Origin: Verrucomicrobiota bacterium
Lineage (GTDB): Bacteria; Verrucomicrobiota; Verrucomicrobiia; Opitutales; Opitutaceae
Direction: 5' to 3'
DNA length: 64,000 nt
NCBI GenBank assembly: GCA_023399155.1
Contig: JAEWQP010000010.1
Span: forward strand, 1 to 64,000
Below the pieces are notes generated by a model that saw nothing but the letters and a program-made list of their open reading frames with translations, ran no database searches and was not told the DNA's origin. Below are positions 41,919 to 50,386 of this stretch, one piece after another; within the stretch, counting starts at the first letter, position 1; the number at the start of each line of letters is the position of its first letter. The position numbers and the translations under genes are program-made.

Positions 41919-44900
41919 TCATCCTCCGCCGTTGCGCTTCCCCCACCGTCGCGGTTCTGCGGCGGGGATCGGCTTCGTCTCAGCCACGAAGCCGGCGCAG
42001 GCGGCGTGCCGGCGCAGCCGGCGAAACTCGGCCGGATCGATGCGCCATTTCAATGCGCCGGAGACCTCGGCGATCGCGACGAAGTCATCCTCGCCCACCA
42101 GCCCGATCTCCATGAGCGTGTCGCCCGACTGCTTATCGAGCGCGGCGCGCAGTTCATGGAAAAAGCCGTGCACCGGCGGCCCGGGCCGCAGCACCCACGT
42201 GATCTTCTTCACCAGTGACGGCAGCGCGCGCTCGAGGGCGTGGATCTCGCGCACGATGAACCGCACGTCGCCCTCGCGGTTGGAGATGTTGCCGATGAGC
42301 ATCACGGCTTTCTCGTTCTCGAGATTGGCGCCGTAGGCCGCGTAGGCGTCGGAATAGCAATTCATCTGCACCGAGCCGGTGCGCGTCGCGAGGGTGAAGA
42401 ACGCCCACGGCTGGTTGTCGCGCTTGGACAGGCGCTTGGTGATGCCCGTGGCGACGCCACACAGCCGGAAGTCCGTGCGATCGGGAAGTGACGCCAGTTC
42501 CTCCGCCCGGCACGTGCTCAGCGCCTCCGCCAGTCCGCCGAAGGCGTCCATGGGATGGCCGGAAATGTAGAAGCCCAGCAGCTCCTTCTCGAACTGAAGC
42601 ATCTCCGCCTGCGTGAAGGCTTTGGACGGATCGGCGCGCGAGGCCTGCGCCGCCTTGCCGCCGGCGGGCGCGGCCGAGGCGTTGAGCATGTCGAGAAACG
42701 ACTCCTGGCCCGCGGCGGAATCGCGCTGGCGCTCCTGGGCCTCGGCGATGAGCTCGTCGAGCCGGTGGAAGATCGAGCCGCGCGGTTCGCCCGTGAAATC
42801 AAACGCACCGGTCTTGACCAGGCACTCGAGCACGCGGCGGTTGACGGCACGTGAGTCCACGCGGTTGACGAACTCGCGGAAATCCTTGAACGGCCCGTTC
42901 TTCTCGCGCTCCTCGATGATCTTCTGCGCGGCGGACTCGCCCACGCCCTTGATGCCGGCCATGCCGAAACGGATCCACGCGGCCGCGTCCGCTGGCGCGG
43001 AGGCCGGAGGCGAGGGGCTGGAGGCGAGAGGCAGCGGCTGGGTGGCGATGGTCTTCCTCTCGCCGCTCGCCTCCAGCCTCTCGCCTCGTGTTTCGCCGCC
43101 GGCGCGGCGAAACACGGGCGTAAAGCTCATCCGCGACTCGTTCACATCGGGGCCGAGCACCGTGATGCCCATCGCCAGCGCCTCGTCGATGAAGTGCGAG
43201 ACCTTCTCGGCGTTGCCGAGCTCGGCGGTGAGCACCGCGGCCATGAACTGCACCGGGTAGTTGGCCTTCAGATACGCGGTCTGGTAGCTGACAAGCGCAT
43301 ACGCGGCCGAGTGCGACTTGTTGAAGCCGTAGCTGGCGAACTTGTTGAGCAGGTCGAAGATCTCGTTCGCCTTGGATTCGCTGATGCCGTGCTTTTCCTT
43401 CGCGCCGGCGACGAACTTGATGCGCTCCTTCGCCATCGCCTCGGCATCCTTCTTGCCCATCGCGCGCCGCAGCATGTCGGCGCCGCCCAGCGTGTAGCCG
43501 GCGATGATCTTCGCGCACTCCATCACCTGCTCCTGGTAGACGATGATCCCGTAGGTCTCCTGCAACGACTGCTCCAGCAGCGGGTGGGGGTAGGTGACGG
43601 TCGACGGGTCGCGCTTGCCGCGGGCGTAGTCGGGGATGAACTGCATCGGGCCCGGGCGATAAAGCGCGCAGATCGCGTTGATGTCGTTGATGTCGGTCAC
43701 GCCGACCTGCTTGCACGCGCTCTGCATGCCGCCGGATTCCAGCTGGAACACCCCGATCGTGCGGCCGGCGTTGAGCATCTCGTAGGTCTTCGGGTCGTCG
43801 AGCGGGATGGTCTCGATGTCGAACCCGGGGCTCGCGGTCTGGCGGACGTTCTGCACCGCGTCGGCGATGACGGTGAGCGTCTTCAGGCCGAGGAAGTCCA
43901 TCTTCAGCAGGCCGAGCTTGGTCACGGCGCTCATGTCGAACTGCACCGTCACGTCGCCTTCCTGGGCGGTGAGGGGGACGAACTCGTCGAGCGGCTTGTC
44001 CGTGATGATGATGCCGGCGGCGTGCTTGCCGGTGTTGCGCACCATGCCCTCGAGCACGCGCCCCGCCTCGATGATCTTTTTCGCCACCGGGTTGCTCTCG
44101 ATCTCGGCGCGCAATTCCGCGGACTTGATGACCGAGTCCTCGAGCGAGATGTTCAGCTCGTCGGGGATCATCTTGGCCAGGCGGTCGGCCTCGGCGAAGG
44201 GCAGGTCGTGCACGCGGGCGACGTCGCGCACCACCATCTTCGCGCCGAGCGTGCCGTAGGTGATGATGTTGGCGACGCAGTCGTTGCCGTACTTCCGCCG
44301 CACGTAGTCGATCACCTCGCCGCGGCGGCGCATGCAGAAGTCGATGTCGAAGTCCGGCGGCGACACGCGCTCGGGATTGAGAAAACGCTCGAAGAGCAGC
44401 TTGAACCGGATGGGATCCAGATTCGTGATACCGAGCAGGTAGGCGACGATGCAGCCGGCACCCGAGCCTCGGCCCGGGCCGACGGGCACGTCCTGTTGTT
44501 TCGCCCAGTTGATGAAGTCCCAGACGACGAGGAAATAGTCGACGAAGCCCGTCACGTTGATGATCGCGAGTTCGTAGCCCATGCGCACCACGAGTTCCTC
44601 CTCGTGCGCGAGCCCGGTGTAGTCGGGCGCCTGCGGCTTCTGGCCCGCCGGCACCTGGAGCGTCGCGAGCCGCTCGTGCACCGCCGGTCGTGTGGCCACC
44701 GCGTGGTAGTCAACACCGTAGCGGCGCTGCAGGCCGGCGATGCAGAGGTCGAGCAGGTACTGCGCGCGGTCGACCTTCACCTCGGCGGGCAGCGGGTAGC
44801 GCGGGTAGCGCTCGGAGCCCTTGGGGAACGGAATCGCGAAATCCACCATCTCGGCCACCGCGAGCGTGTTCGTGAGCGAGTCGGGGATCTCGCCGAAGAT

Positions 44901-45677
44901 CTGCAGCATCTCGTCGCGCGACTTCAGGAAGAACTGCGTGGAGTCGAATCGGAACCGGTCGGTCTCCGCGAGCTTGGCTCCGGTCTGGATGCAGAGCAGG
45001 GCATCGTGGGGCGAAGCGTCCGTCGACCGCACGTAGTGCACGTCGTTCGAGCAGATCACCTTCAGGCCGAATTCGGCGCCGAGCTTGAGGAGATCGGGGA
45101 TGATCTTGCGCTGCTCGGCCAGGCCGTGGTCCTGGATTTCCACGAAGTAGTTCTCGCGGCCGAACATGTCGACATAACGGCCGCAGGCCTTGCGCGCCTC
45201 ATCGTAGCGTCCGGCGAGCAGGTGTTGGGGAATCTCGGCCGCGAGGCAGCCGGTGAACCCGATCAATCCGGGGGCGAACCGCGCGAGCGTCTCGAGATCG
45301 GCTCGGGGCTTGTAATAGAAGCCGCGTAGGTGGGCGTCGGAGACGAGCTTGAGGAGGTTTTGATAGCCCTGGAGGTTTCGGGCCAGCACGCCCATGTGGT
45401 AGAAACTCTTCCCTTCCTCCGACTTGCCGGTTTTTTCCAGCCGCGAGCCGATGGCCAGGTAGAGTTCGCAGCCGACCAGCGGCTTGATCCCGGCGGCCTT
45501 TGCGGCGTTATAGAACTCAATGGCGCCGAACATGTTCCCGTGATCGGTGAGCGCCACTGCCTTCATGCCGAGCTCGGTCGCGCGCTTCATCAGCACGTCC
45601 ACTTTGCAGGCACCGTCGAGCAGGCTGTAGTCGGTATGGACGTGGAGGTGGACGAAATCGGAGGGCGAGCCTGACAT
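41919..45677 (-). CDS. dnaE: DNA polymerase III alpha subunit
   Basis: 1252 residues, longer than E. coli DnaE (1160). PHP domain at the N-terminus (VHLHVHTDYSLLDG, TDHGNM), palm with catalytic Asp442 and Asp444 in PPDFDIDF and a third Asp expected near KMDFLGL, then tandem helix-hairpin-helix (GIKGVGESAAQKI) and an OB-fold (LCGVATGITKRLSKRD). Residues about 857-898 form a low-complexity insert (GGETRGERLEASGERK, then LASSPSPPASAPADAA) coded by a heptamer-type inverted repeat. ATG 45677 begins the PHP domain; the frame stays open upstream without homology. It performs chromosome replication. Confidence 0.96.
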   Translation of the reverse strand: MSGSPSDFVHLHVHTDYSLLDGACKVDVLMKRATELGMKAVALTDHGNMFGAIEFYNAAKAAGIKPLVGCELYLAIGSRLEKTGKSEEGKSFYHMGVLARNLQGYQNLLKLVSDAHLRGFYYKPRADLETLARFAPGLIGFTGCLAAEIPQHLLAGRYDEARKACGRYVDMFGRENYFVEIQDHGLAEQRKIIPDLLKLGAEFGLKVICSNDVHYVRSTDASPHDALLCIQTGAKLAETDRFRFDSTQFFLKSRDEMLQIFGEIPDSLTNTLAVAEMVDFAIPFPKGSERYPRYPLPAEVKVDRAQYLLDLCIAGLQRRYGVDYHAVATRPAVHERLATLQVPAGQKPQAPDYTGLAHEEELVVRMGYELAIINVTGFVDYFLVVWDFINWAKQQDVPVGPGRGSGAGCIVAYLLGITNLDPIRFKLLFERFLNPERVSPPDFDIDFCMRRRGEVIDYVRRKYGNDCVANIITYGTLGAKMVVRDVARVHDLPFAEADRLAKMIPDELNISLEDSVIKSAELRAEIESNPVAKKIIEAGRVLEGMVRNTGKHAAGIIITDKPLDEFVPLTAQEGDVTVQFDMSAVTKLGLLKMDFLGLKTLTVIADAVQNVRQTASPGFDIETIPLDDPKTYEMLNAGRTIGVFQLESGGMQSACKQVGVTDINDINAICALYRPGPMQFIPDYARGKRDPSTVTYPHPLLEQSLQETYGIIVYQEQVMECAKIIAGYTLGGADMLRRAMGKKDAEAMAKERIKFVAGAKEKHGISESKANEIFDLLNKFASYGFNKSHSAAYALVSYQTAYLKANYPVQFMAAVLTAELGNAEKVSHFIDEALAMGITVLGPDVNESRMSFTPVFRRAGGETRGERLEASGERKTIATQPLPLASSPSPPASAPADAAAWIRFGMAGIKGVGESAAQKIIEEREKNGPFKDFREFVNRVDSRAVNRRVLECLVKTGAFDFTGEPRGSIFHRLDELIAEAQERQRDSAAGQESFLDMLNASAAPAGGKAAQASRADPSKAFTQAEMLQFEKELLGFYISGHPMDAFGGLAEALSTCRAEELASLPDRTDFRLCGVATGITKRLSKRDNQPWAFFTLATRTGSVQMNCYSDAYAAYGANLENEKAVMLIGNISNREGDVRFIVREIHALERALPSLVKKITWVLRPGPPVHGFFHELRAALDKQSGDTLMEIGLVGEDDFVAIAEVSGALKWRIDPAEFRRLRRHAACAGFVAETKPIPAAEPRRWGKRNGGG
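43000..43088. repeat. heptamer-type inverted repeat inserted in frame within dnaE
   Basis: The left arm has GAGGCCG, GAGGCGA, GGGGCTG, GAGGCGA, GAGGCAG in 7-bp phase; the right arm (43051-43088) has the complementary words CCTCTCG, CCGCTCG, CCTCCAG, CCTCTCG. It is the only member of the heptamer-type repeats found inside a gene here. It keeps the reading frame and codes the Pro/Ala/Ser/Gly-rich insert before the HhH domain. Confidence 0.8.
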
Positions 45678-45684
45678 GGAGCGG

Positions 45685-45719
45685 AAAGGCTGAAGGCTGA
45701 AGGCGGAAGGCTGAAGGCC
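45685..45719 (+). repeat. GCTGAAG heptamer array upstream of dnaE
   Basis: GCTGAAG, GCTGAAG, GCGGAAG, GCTGAAG in exact 7-bp phase, starting 8 bp before the dnaE ATG, so it lies in the dnaE leader. The rest of the spacer to rpsU (45720-46019) is GC-rich without a recognised feature. Confidence 0.8.
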
Positions 45720-46019
45720 AAAAACGCCGAAGTGGGCGAGTTCGTCGGGTCTCGCTCGCGGCCGGCTCCGGAGATATGGGGGCTCACTCTCGCTCCGCGC
45801 CCGCGAGGAGGCCGGCGATGCGGCTGCGCGTGGCAGGCCCCTGGCTCCGATCGAGCCTGGCACAGACCCAGCGCTACGCGCGCCGCGGCCAGTCCGGGCG
45901 CCGGGACGCGGTGAGTGCCGCCGATCGGGAATCCACCCATCGGCGGATCGGCGAAATTTAGGTTTGACCGCGAGGCTCCGGCGTGGAGTCCTTATCCCCT
46001 TTCGCCAATCACCACCGCC

Positions 46020-46217
46020 ATGCCGATTGAGATCAAGATCCGCAAGAACGAGCCTGTTGACCGCGCCATTCGCCGTCTGAAGAAGAAACTCGACCGCGAA
46101 GGCGTCATCAAGGACGTCCGTGCGAAGCGCTACTATGAAAAGCCCTGCGAGGAGCGCCGCCGCAAGGAAAAGGTCGCCGCCTTCACGGCGATGCTTCGCG
46201 CCCGCTACAACAGCTGA
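46020..46217 (+). CDS. rpsU: 30S ribosomal protein bS21
   Basis: 65 residues, highly basic: MPIEIKIRKNEPVDRAIRRL at the start, and RRKEKVAAFTAMLRARYNS at the end, typical of bS21. The ATG at 46020 is fixed by the family start. It is monocistronic with a terminator 49 bp after the stop, and divergent from dnaE. Confidence 0.95.
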   Translation: MPIEIKIRKNEPVDRAIRRLKKKLDREGVIKDVRAKRYYEKPCEERRRKEKVAAFTAMLRARYNS

Positions 46218-46265
46218 GCCGCTCCGCGCGCTCGCTGTCCACTGCACGCGCCTCAGTCCGCTCTC

Positions 46266-46295
46266 AACCCGCGCCGGTTCGCCGCGCGGGTTTTT
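46266..46295 (+). terminator. rho-independent terminator of rpsU
   Basis: AACCCGCG pairs with CGCGGGTT, with a short GC-rich loop, and is followed by a T-run (TTTTTGCTTTTT). Confidence 0.88.
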
Positions 46296-46678
46296 GCTTT
46301 TTCGGCGTCTCGGATGGGTCGGGCGACTCGCGGGGTCGCTGGATCCCACACCGACCGACCCCGGCTCACGGCAGGCCCGGCGCCTGTGTCAGCCTGCCTG
46401 CCCGGTTTCCAGGTCGAGTTGCCAAGGGTTCACCATAGCCTCCGCCCATGTCCAAGCGGTGTAACGGTCGTTACGCAGCCTGGGCACGCGTGGCATTGGG
46501 GCGCACCGGGGTCGCGGCGCTGCGGGGCGTCGGGTTTGGGCCGGCCAGCCGGATGGCCGGCGCGTGGCGGGCGATGCCCGGGCAGGAAACACAAGGTTGC
46601 GCCGGCTTTCTCCGTGCCCTCTGTGTCTGCTCTGTGGTTCACTCTTTGCTCCGGTCCATCCTCTGAGCCGTCTTTCGC
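46296..46678. other. spacer with a CTCTGTG-family block
   Basis: About 380 bp with no gene. It carries a small palindrome GTAACGGTCGTTAC (about 46460) and a CTCTGTG block at 46607-46640 (CCGTGCCCTCTGTGTCTG then CTCTGTGGTTCA) shortly before the next gene. Nothing else could be recognised. Confidence 0.5.
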
Positions 46679-47632
46679 ATGCCTGCCATCGCACTATCGA
46701 CCTGCTGGAACTCGCCCCGTCACACCGACGGGTACGAGATGATGGCTGAGATTGCGGCGCTCGGGTTCGAGTACGCCGAGCTCAGCCACGGCATCCGCTT
46801 GTCGCTGGTTCCGGGGATCATGCGGGCTTTGGAGGAGAAACTCGTGCGGGTGCGCTCGACGCACAATTTCTGCCCGCTACCGCCCGGCGTGAACACCGCC
46901 TCGCCGAACCTCTTCCTGCCGAGTTCGCGCGACGAGACGCAGATCCGCCAGTGGGAGCGCTACACGCGGCGTTCGATCGACTTTGCCCGCCAGGTCGGCG
47001 CCTCGGTGCTGGTCACGCACATGGGCGCGATATCCCATGGCTGGCTCAACCCCGCGCGCAAGGTGGCGGCCCTGTCCGAGGTGCGCCGCCCGGTCGCAAA
47101 GGATGTCGAGCGCTTGCGCGCAGCCGTTGCCGCGGCGCTGCCGAAGCTCGCCAAACGCCGCGGCGATCCGATGGACCGCCTGGTCGGGCGCATCCACGGC
47201 ATCCTCGACCATGCGCACGCGGCTGGCGTGGTGATCGGTGCGGAAAACCGCGAGAAGATCGATGAGCTGCCCTTCGACGCGGACATGCTTTCGTTTCTCG
47301 AGCAGTTTCCGCCCGGCGCGCCGGTCGCTTACTGGCATGATTGCGGCCACGCGCACCTGAAGGAGAAGATGGGACTGCTCCATCACGAGGAGCACCTGCA
47401 GGTCCATGCCGCGCGCCTGGCCGGGATCCACGTCCACGACGTCATCGGATTCCGCGATCACATGCCGCCGGGTTCAGGCGAGATCGATTTTGCCATGGTC
47501 GCCAAATACGTCCGGCCCGAGCACGTCGTGGTGCTCGAACTGAACCCCCGGCTCGACCCCGCGGAAGTCGTGGAGGGGCGGGATTTCCTCGAGAAGACCC
47601 TGGCTTCGGCCAGCTCGGTCCGGCCACGGTAG
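46679..47632 (+). CDS. sugar phosphate isomerase/epimerase-like TIM-barrel protein
   Basis: 317 residues of the xylose-isomerase-like / AP endonuclease 2 superfamily. Barrel strands with likely metal ligands: ALSTCWNS, HNFCPLPPG, VLVTHMGA, GVVIGAENRE (Glu), AYWHDCGHAHL (Asp, His), GIHVHDVIGFRDHMPPGSGEIDF (His/Asp and the family's closing GxGxIDF-type motif), and VVLELNPR (Glu). The substrate is unknown; such proteins isomerise or epimerise sugars and inositols. It has no partner genes nearby. Confidence 0.85.
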   Translation: MPAIALSTCWNSPRHTDGYEMMAEIAALGFEYAELSHGIRLSLVPGIMRALEEKLVRVRSTHNFCPLPPGVNTASPNLFLPSSRDETQIRQWERYTRRSIDFARQVGASVLVTHMGAISHGWLNPARKVAALSEVRRPVAKDVERLRAAVAAALPKLAKRRGDPMDRLVGRIHGILDHAHAAGVVIGAENREKIDELPFDADMLSFLEQFPPGAPVAYWHDCGHAHLKEKMGLLHHEEHLQVHAARLAGIHVHDVIGFRDHMPPGSGEIDFAMVAKYVRPEHVVVLELNPRLDPAEVVEGRDFLEKTLASASSVRPR

Positions 47633-47760
47633 GGGATCTCCGAGAACCCGGAAACACGGGTACATGCAATTGCGGGTGGGGCCTCGCACGCGAAGCGACA
47701 GCTTGACCCCGTCACCGGTGAGCCGCGGCCCGGCCAGCCGGCCCGGGGAAGCCCTGGCTA

Positions 47761-47784
47761 TGGTGGGAGGCCTCGCCCTGCCAG
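47761..47784 (+). repeat. partial REP-like unit
   Basis: GGTGGGAGGCCTCGCCCTGCC resembles the right half of the GGCTCGGCC...CGCCCTACC unit. Confidence 0.5.
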
Positions 47785-47909
47785 TATCCGGTTCTCGAAT
47801 ATGTAAACCAGCTCGCCACGAAGCAGCGCCGCGAGTAACGCGGCGCCCTGCATCCCGGACTGATTCCCACTCCACGGGGCGGCTCCGCGATTTCGAGGAC
47901 CCGTCCAGT

Positions 47910-48026
47910 CTGGTCGGCCGCAGGCGCGGCCTCGCAACCGAGCGCGCCGAGAAGGCCGATTCGCATTTGCGGCGGATTCGGAGAAGTCGCCCTACCTACG
48001 AGACCGCGCAGCGAAGTGCACGAGAG
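47910..48026 (+). repeat. MITE-like GC-rich element, copy 2 (partial)
   Basis: Matches 27675-27789 over GGCCGCAGGCGCGGCCTCG, ACCGAGCGCGCCGAGAAGG, GGCGGATTCGGAG-type and CGCCCTACCTACGAGACCGC words. Its right end abuts the mutY stop codon at 48029. The left half of copy 1 is not clearly present. Confidence 0.75.
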
Positions 48027-48028
48027 GT

Positions 48029-49111
48029 CTAGCGCCGCAACAACGCCGTGACCCAGCGCCGGTGCGGACCGGAAAGCGGGATGGTGTCGATTGACTCGAG
48101 CGACACCCACACCAAGTCGCGCCCGCGGAGAGTCTCAGCGTCGCACCCGGCCAACGTGTCCGGGCACGCCAGGCCGTAGATGCGTTCGGTGATCTGGTAG
48201 CGCGTGATCGCGCGGCGATGCGTGGCGAGCAGGCAATCGGCGGACAGGATTCCGGCCGCGAGTCCAAGCGATTCGGCGGATGGCAACTCGTGCAACCCGC
48301 TCATGCGCGCCGCGCCCTCGGGGATGCGGTGCAGCAGGAGGGCACCGTCGCGTTCGACCCACACGCGAGCGACCTCCCTTTTCTCCGCCGCGGGGCGGGC
48401 GATGGCTGGAATCTCCTCGGCGGTACCCTTCCGGGCGGCGCGGCAGTGTGCGAGCACCGGGCAGACCGTGCAGAGTGGCTTGCGTCGGAAGCATACCGTC
48501 GCGCCGAGCTCCATCATGGCCTCGTTGTGGCGGCCGGGACCGCGCCGATCGAGCAGCTCCTCGGCGAGTGCGGTGAACGCCTTCACCGCACTCGAGGCGT
48601 CGGGAAACGACCGCCGGTCGTCCGTAATGCGAGCAAGGATACGCACGACGTTGCCGTCCACGCACGCGGAGGGATCCTCGAAGGCCAGGCTTGCGATCGC
48701 GGCCGCCGTGTAGGGGCCGACGCCCGTCAGCGCGGCCCAGCCGGCCGCAGTCCGCGGCGGCTCGGGCATGGCCGCGAGTTCGCGCGCAAGTTGGTGCAGG
48801 AACCGCGCGCGCCGATAGTAACCGAGGCCCTCCCAGAGCTTCAACACGGTGGATTCGTCGGCCGCGGCGAGGGCCTGGAAATCCGGGAGCGCCTGCATCC
48901 ATCGCTCGAAGTACGGCAGCACGGTCGCCACCTGGGTCTGCTGGAGCATGAACTCCGAGACCACGGTGCGGTAGAGCGTCCGCTCGACACGCCACGGCAG
49001 GATGCGGCGGTGTTTCTCGAACCACTCCCCGAGGGCGCGCCTGAACGCGGCGCGGTCGAGGGACGGCGTGGCCGGAGCGGTCCGAGTGGACGTGTTGGCA
49101 GTGCGTGGCAC
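48029..49111 (-). CDS. mutY: A/G-specific adenine glycosylase
   Basis: 360 residues from a GTG at 49111. HhH-GPD glycosylase: LQQTQVATVLPYF, LWEGLGYYRRARFL, HhH loop LTGVGPYTAAAIASLAF, catalytic Asp in ACVDGNVVRILAR, and a [4Fe-4S] cluster C-x6-C-x2-C-x5-C (CFRRKPLCTVCPVLAHC). A NUDIX-like 8-oxoG recognition domain occupies the last ~130 residues. It removes A mispaired with 8-oxoguanine. The 25-bp palindrome at 49206 lies 95 bp upstream of its start. Confidence 0.95.
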   Translation of the reverse strand: MPRTANTSTRTAPATPSLDRAAFRRALGEWFEKHRRILPWRVERTLYRTVVSEFMLQQTQVATVLPYFERWMQALPDFQALAAADESTVLKLWEGLGYYRRARFLHQLARELAAMPEPPRTAAGWAALTGVGPYTAAAIASLAFEDPSACVDGNVVRILARITDDRRSFPDASSAVKAFTALAEELLDRRGPGRHNEAMMELGATVCFRRKPLCTVCPVLAHCRAARKGTAEEIPAIARPAAEKREVARVWVERDGALLLHRIPEGAARMSGLHELPSAESLGLAAGILSADCLLATHRRAITRYQITERIYGLACPDTLAGCDAETLRGRDLVWVSLESIDTIPLSGPHRRWVTALLRR

Positions 49112-49205
49112 GAGGCGCGAAAGAGCCGAAGAACGCCTCCGGGAACGAGTACGAACTCGCGGGGTTGGCCGTGGTTCCCCCGCTCGGCCTCCTTTGCGCT
49201 CCGCA

Positions 49206-49230
49206 CAATGTCAATCAATGATTGACATTG
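49206..49230. promoter_or_regulatory. perfect 25-bp palindrome between mutY and rnhC
   Basis: CAATGTCAATCA, a single central A, then the exact complement TGATTGACATTG. It is AT-rich in a GC-rich region and sits between divergent genes, which is where an operator would lie. It does not match an FNR, CRP or SOS box. TetR-type operators have this size and symmetry, but no such regulator is adjacent. Confidence 0.7.
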
Positions 49231-49348
49231 TAGCGCGCGGGCTTGGAGGGGTTCGAGAACGGGCATCTTCGGCGAGTCGCGGCTTCGGGTCGGGACAGGG
49301 TGATGAATTTTCGTGCCTTCCGGCGGCATTTTGTGGCCATCTCATCGC

Positions 49349-50386
49349 ATGCCCAGAACGCCGCCGGTCGACGACGACGCGCCGAAGAAGATCACCAGCT
49401 ACACCGCCAAGCTCACGGAGGAGCAGGCGCGGCAGGTGCGGGCCTATTGCGAGGAGCGCGCCTGGGAGAAGTTCGACGTCGCCTACGCGCACTACGCGTT
49501 CAAGGGCCCGAAGGTGAACGTCACGGCCTACGCCAGCGGCAAGCTTGTGGTGGCGGGCCGGGAGGCGGAGGCGTTCGTGGTCAACTTTCTCGAACCCGAT
49601 GTGCTGAAGAAAGCATCGCTCGGCTATGACGACGTGCTGCATCCGGACTGGTTCGAGTCGCACGCCGGCCTCGATGAAAGCGGCAAGGGCGATTTCTTCG
49701 GCCCCGTCGTCACAGCCTGCGTCATCGCCGACCGCCCGGCCGTCGAGGCCTGGATCAAGGCCGGCGTGAAGGACTCGAAGCGCATCGTCGACGCGCAGAT
49801 CATGAAACTCGACGCGATGATCCGCAACACGCGCGGCGTCGTGGTCGAGGTGTTCACCTGGCGCATGGAGAAGTACAACGAGCTCATGCGCAAAAAGGGC
49901 GCCAACCTGAACCGCCTGCTCGGCTGGCAGCACGCCACGGGCCTCGTGCGTGCGCTCGAGCTGAAGCGCGTGCCCTGGGGCCTTCTCGACCAGTTCTCGG
50001 AGAAACCGCTCGCGCAAGCCGAGCTGAAGAAGAAGGGCGTGGCTGATTTCGACCTGCGCATGCGCACCAAGGCGGAGGAAGACCCGGTGGTCGCGGCGGC
50101 ATCGGTCTGTGCGCGCGCGGAGTTTGTGCGCACGATGCGCACGCTCTCGGACGAGGCCGGCTTTCCGCTCCAGAAAGGCGCGAGCGCCCTGGTGAAGAAG
50201 CAGGCGCACGACATCATCGCGAAGTTCGGCGTGAACGCGCTGCCGCGATTCGTGAAGCTGCATTTTCGCACCGCCTACGAGGTCGTGAAGGAGGCCGGCT
50301 TGCTGGGCGAGTTTCCGCTTCCGGAGCCGAGGGAATTCACCGGCACGTTCGGCCGGTCCAGACCCGTGGGGGGCGACGACGCGTGA
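49349..50386 (+). CDS. rnhC: ribonuclease HIII
   Basis: 345 residues. An N-terminal TBP-like substrate-binding domain (about 15-95, KITSYTAKLTEEQARQVRAYCEE) precedes the type 2 RNase H fold with GLDESGKGDFFGPVV (the HIII form, with Glu-Ser-Gly-Lys-Gly-Asp), VKDSKRI and EDPVVAAASVCAR. It degrades RNA in RNA-DNA hybrids. ATG 49349 was chosen for the family N-terminus. Its stop overlaps the GTG start of rnhB by 4 nt. Confidence 0.93.
   Translation: MPRTPPVDDDAPKKITSYTAKLTEEQARQVRAYCEERAWEKFDVAYAHYAFKGPKVNVTAYASGKLVVAGREAEAFVVNFLEPDVLKKASLGYDDVLHPDWFESHAGLDESGKGDFFGPVVTACVIADRPAVEAWIKAGVKDSKRIVDAQIMKLDAMIRNTRGVVVEVFTWRMEKYNELMRKKGANLNRLLGWQHATGLVRALELKRVPWGLLDQFSEKPLAQAELKKKGVADFDLRMRTKAEEDPVVAAASVCARAEFVRTMRTLSDEAGFPLQKGASALVKKQAHDIIAKFGVNALPRFVKLHFRTAYEVVKEAGLLGEFPLPEPREFTGTFGRSRPVGGDDA

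Noticed and set aside
43194..45329. 711-codon plus-strand frame opposite dnaE
   Set aside because: Antisense shadow of an unquestionable dnaE.
49206..49230. FNR/CRP or LexA box
   Set aside because: The half-sites are in the wrong arrangement for TTGAT-N4-ATCAA, TGTGA-N6-TCACA or CTGT-N8-ACAG; the palindrome is kept as an operator of unknown type.
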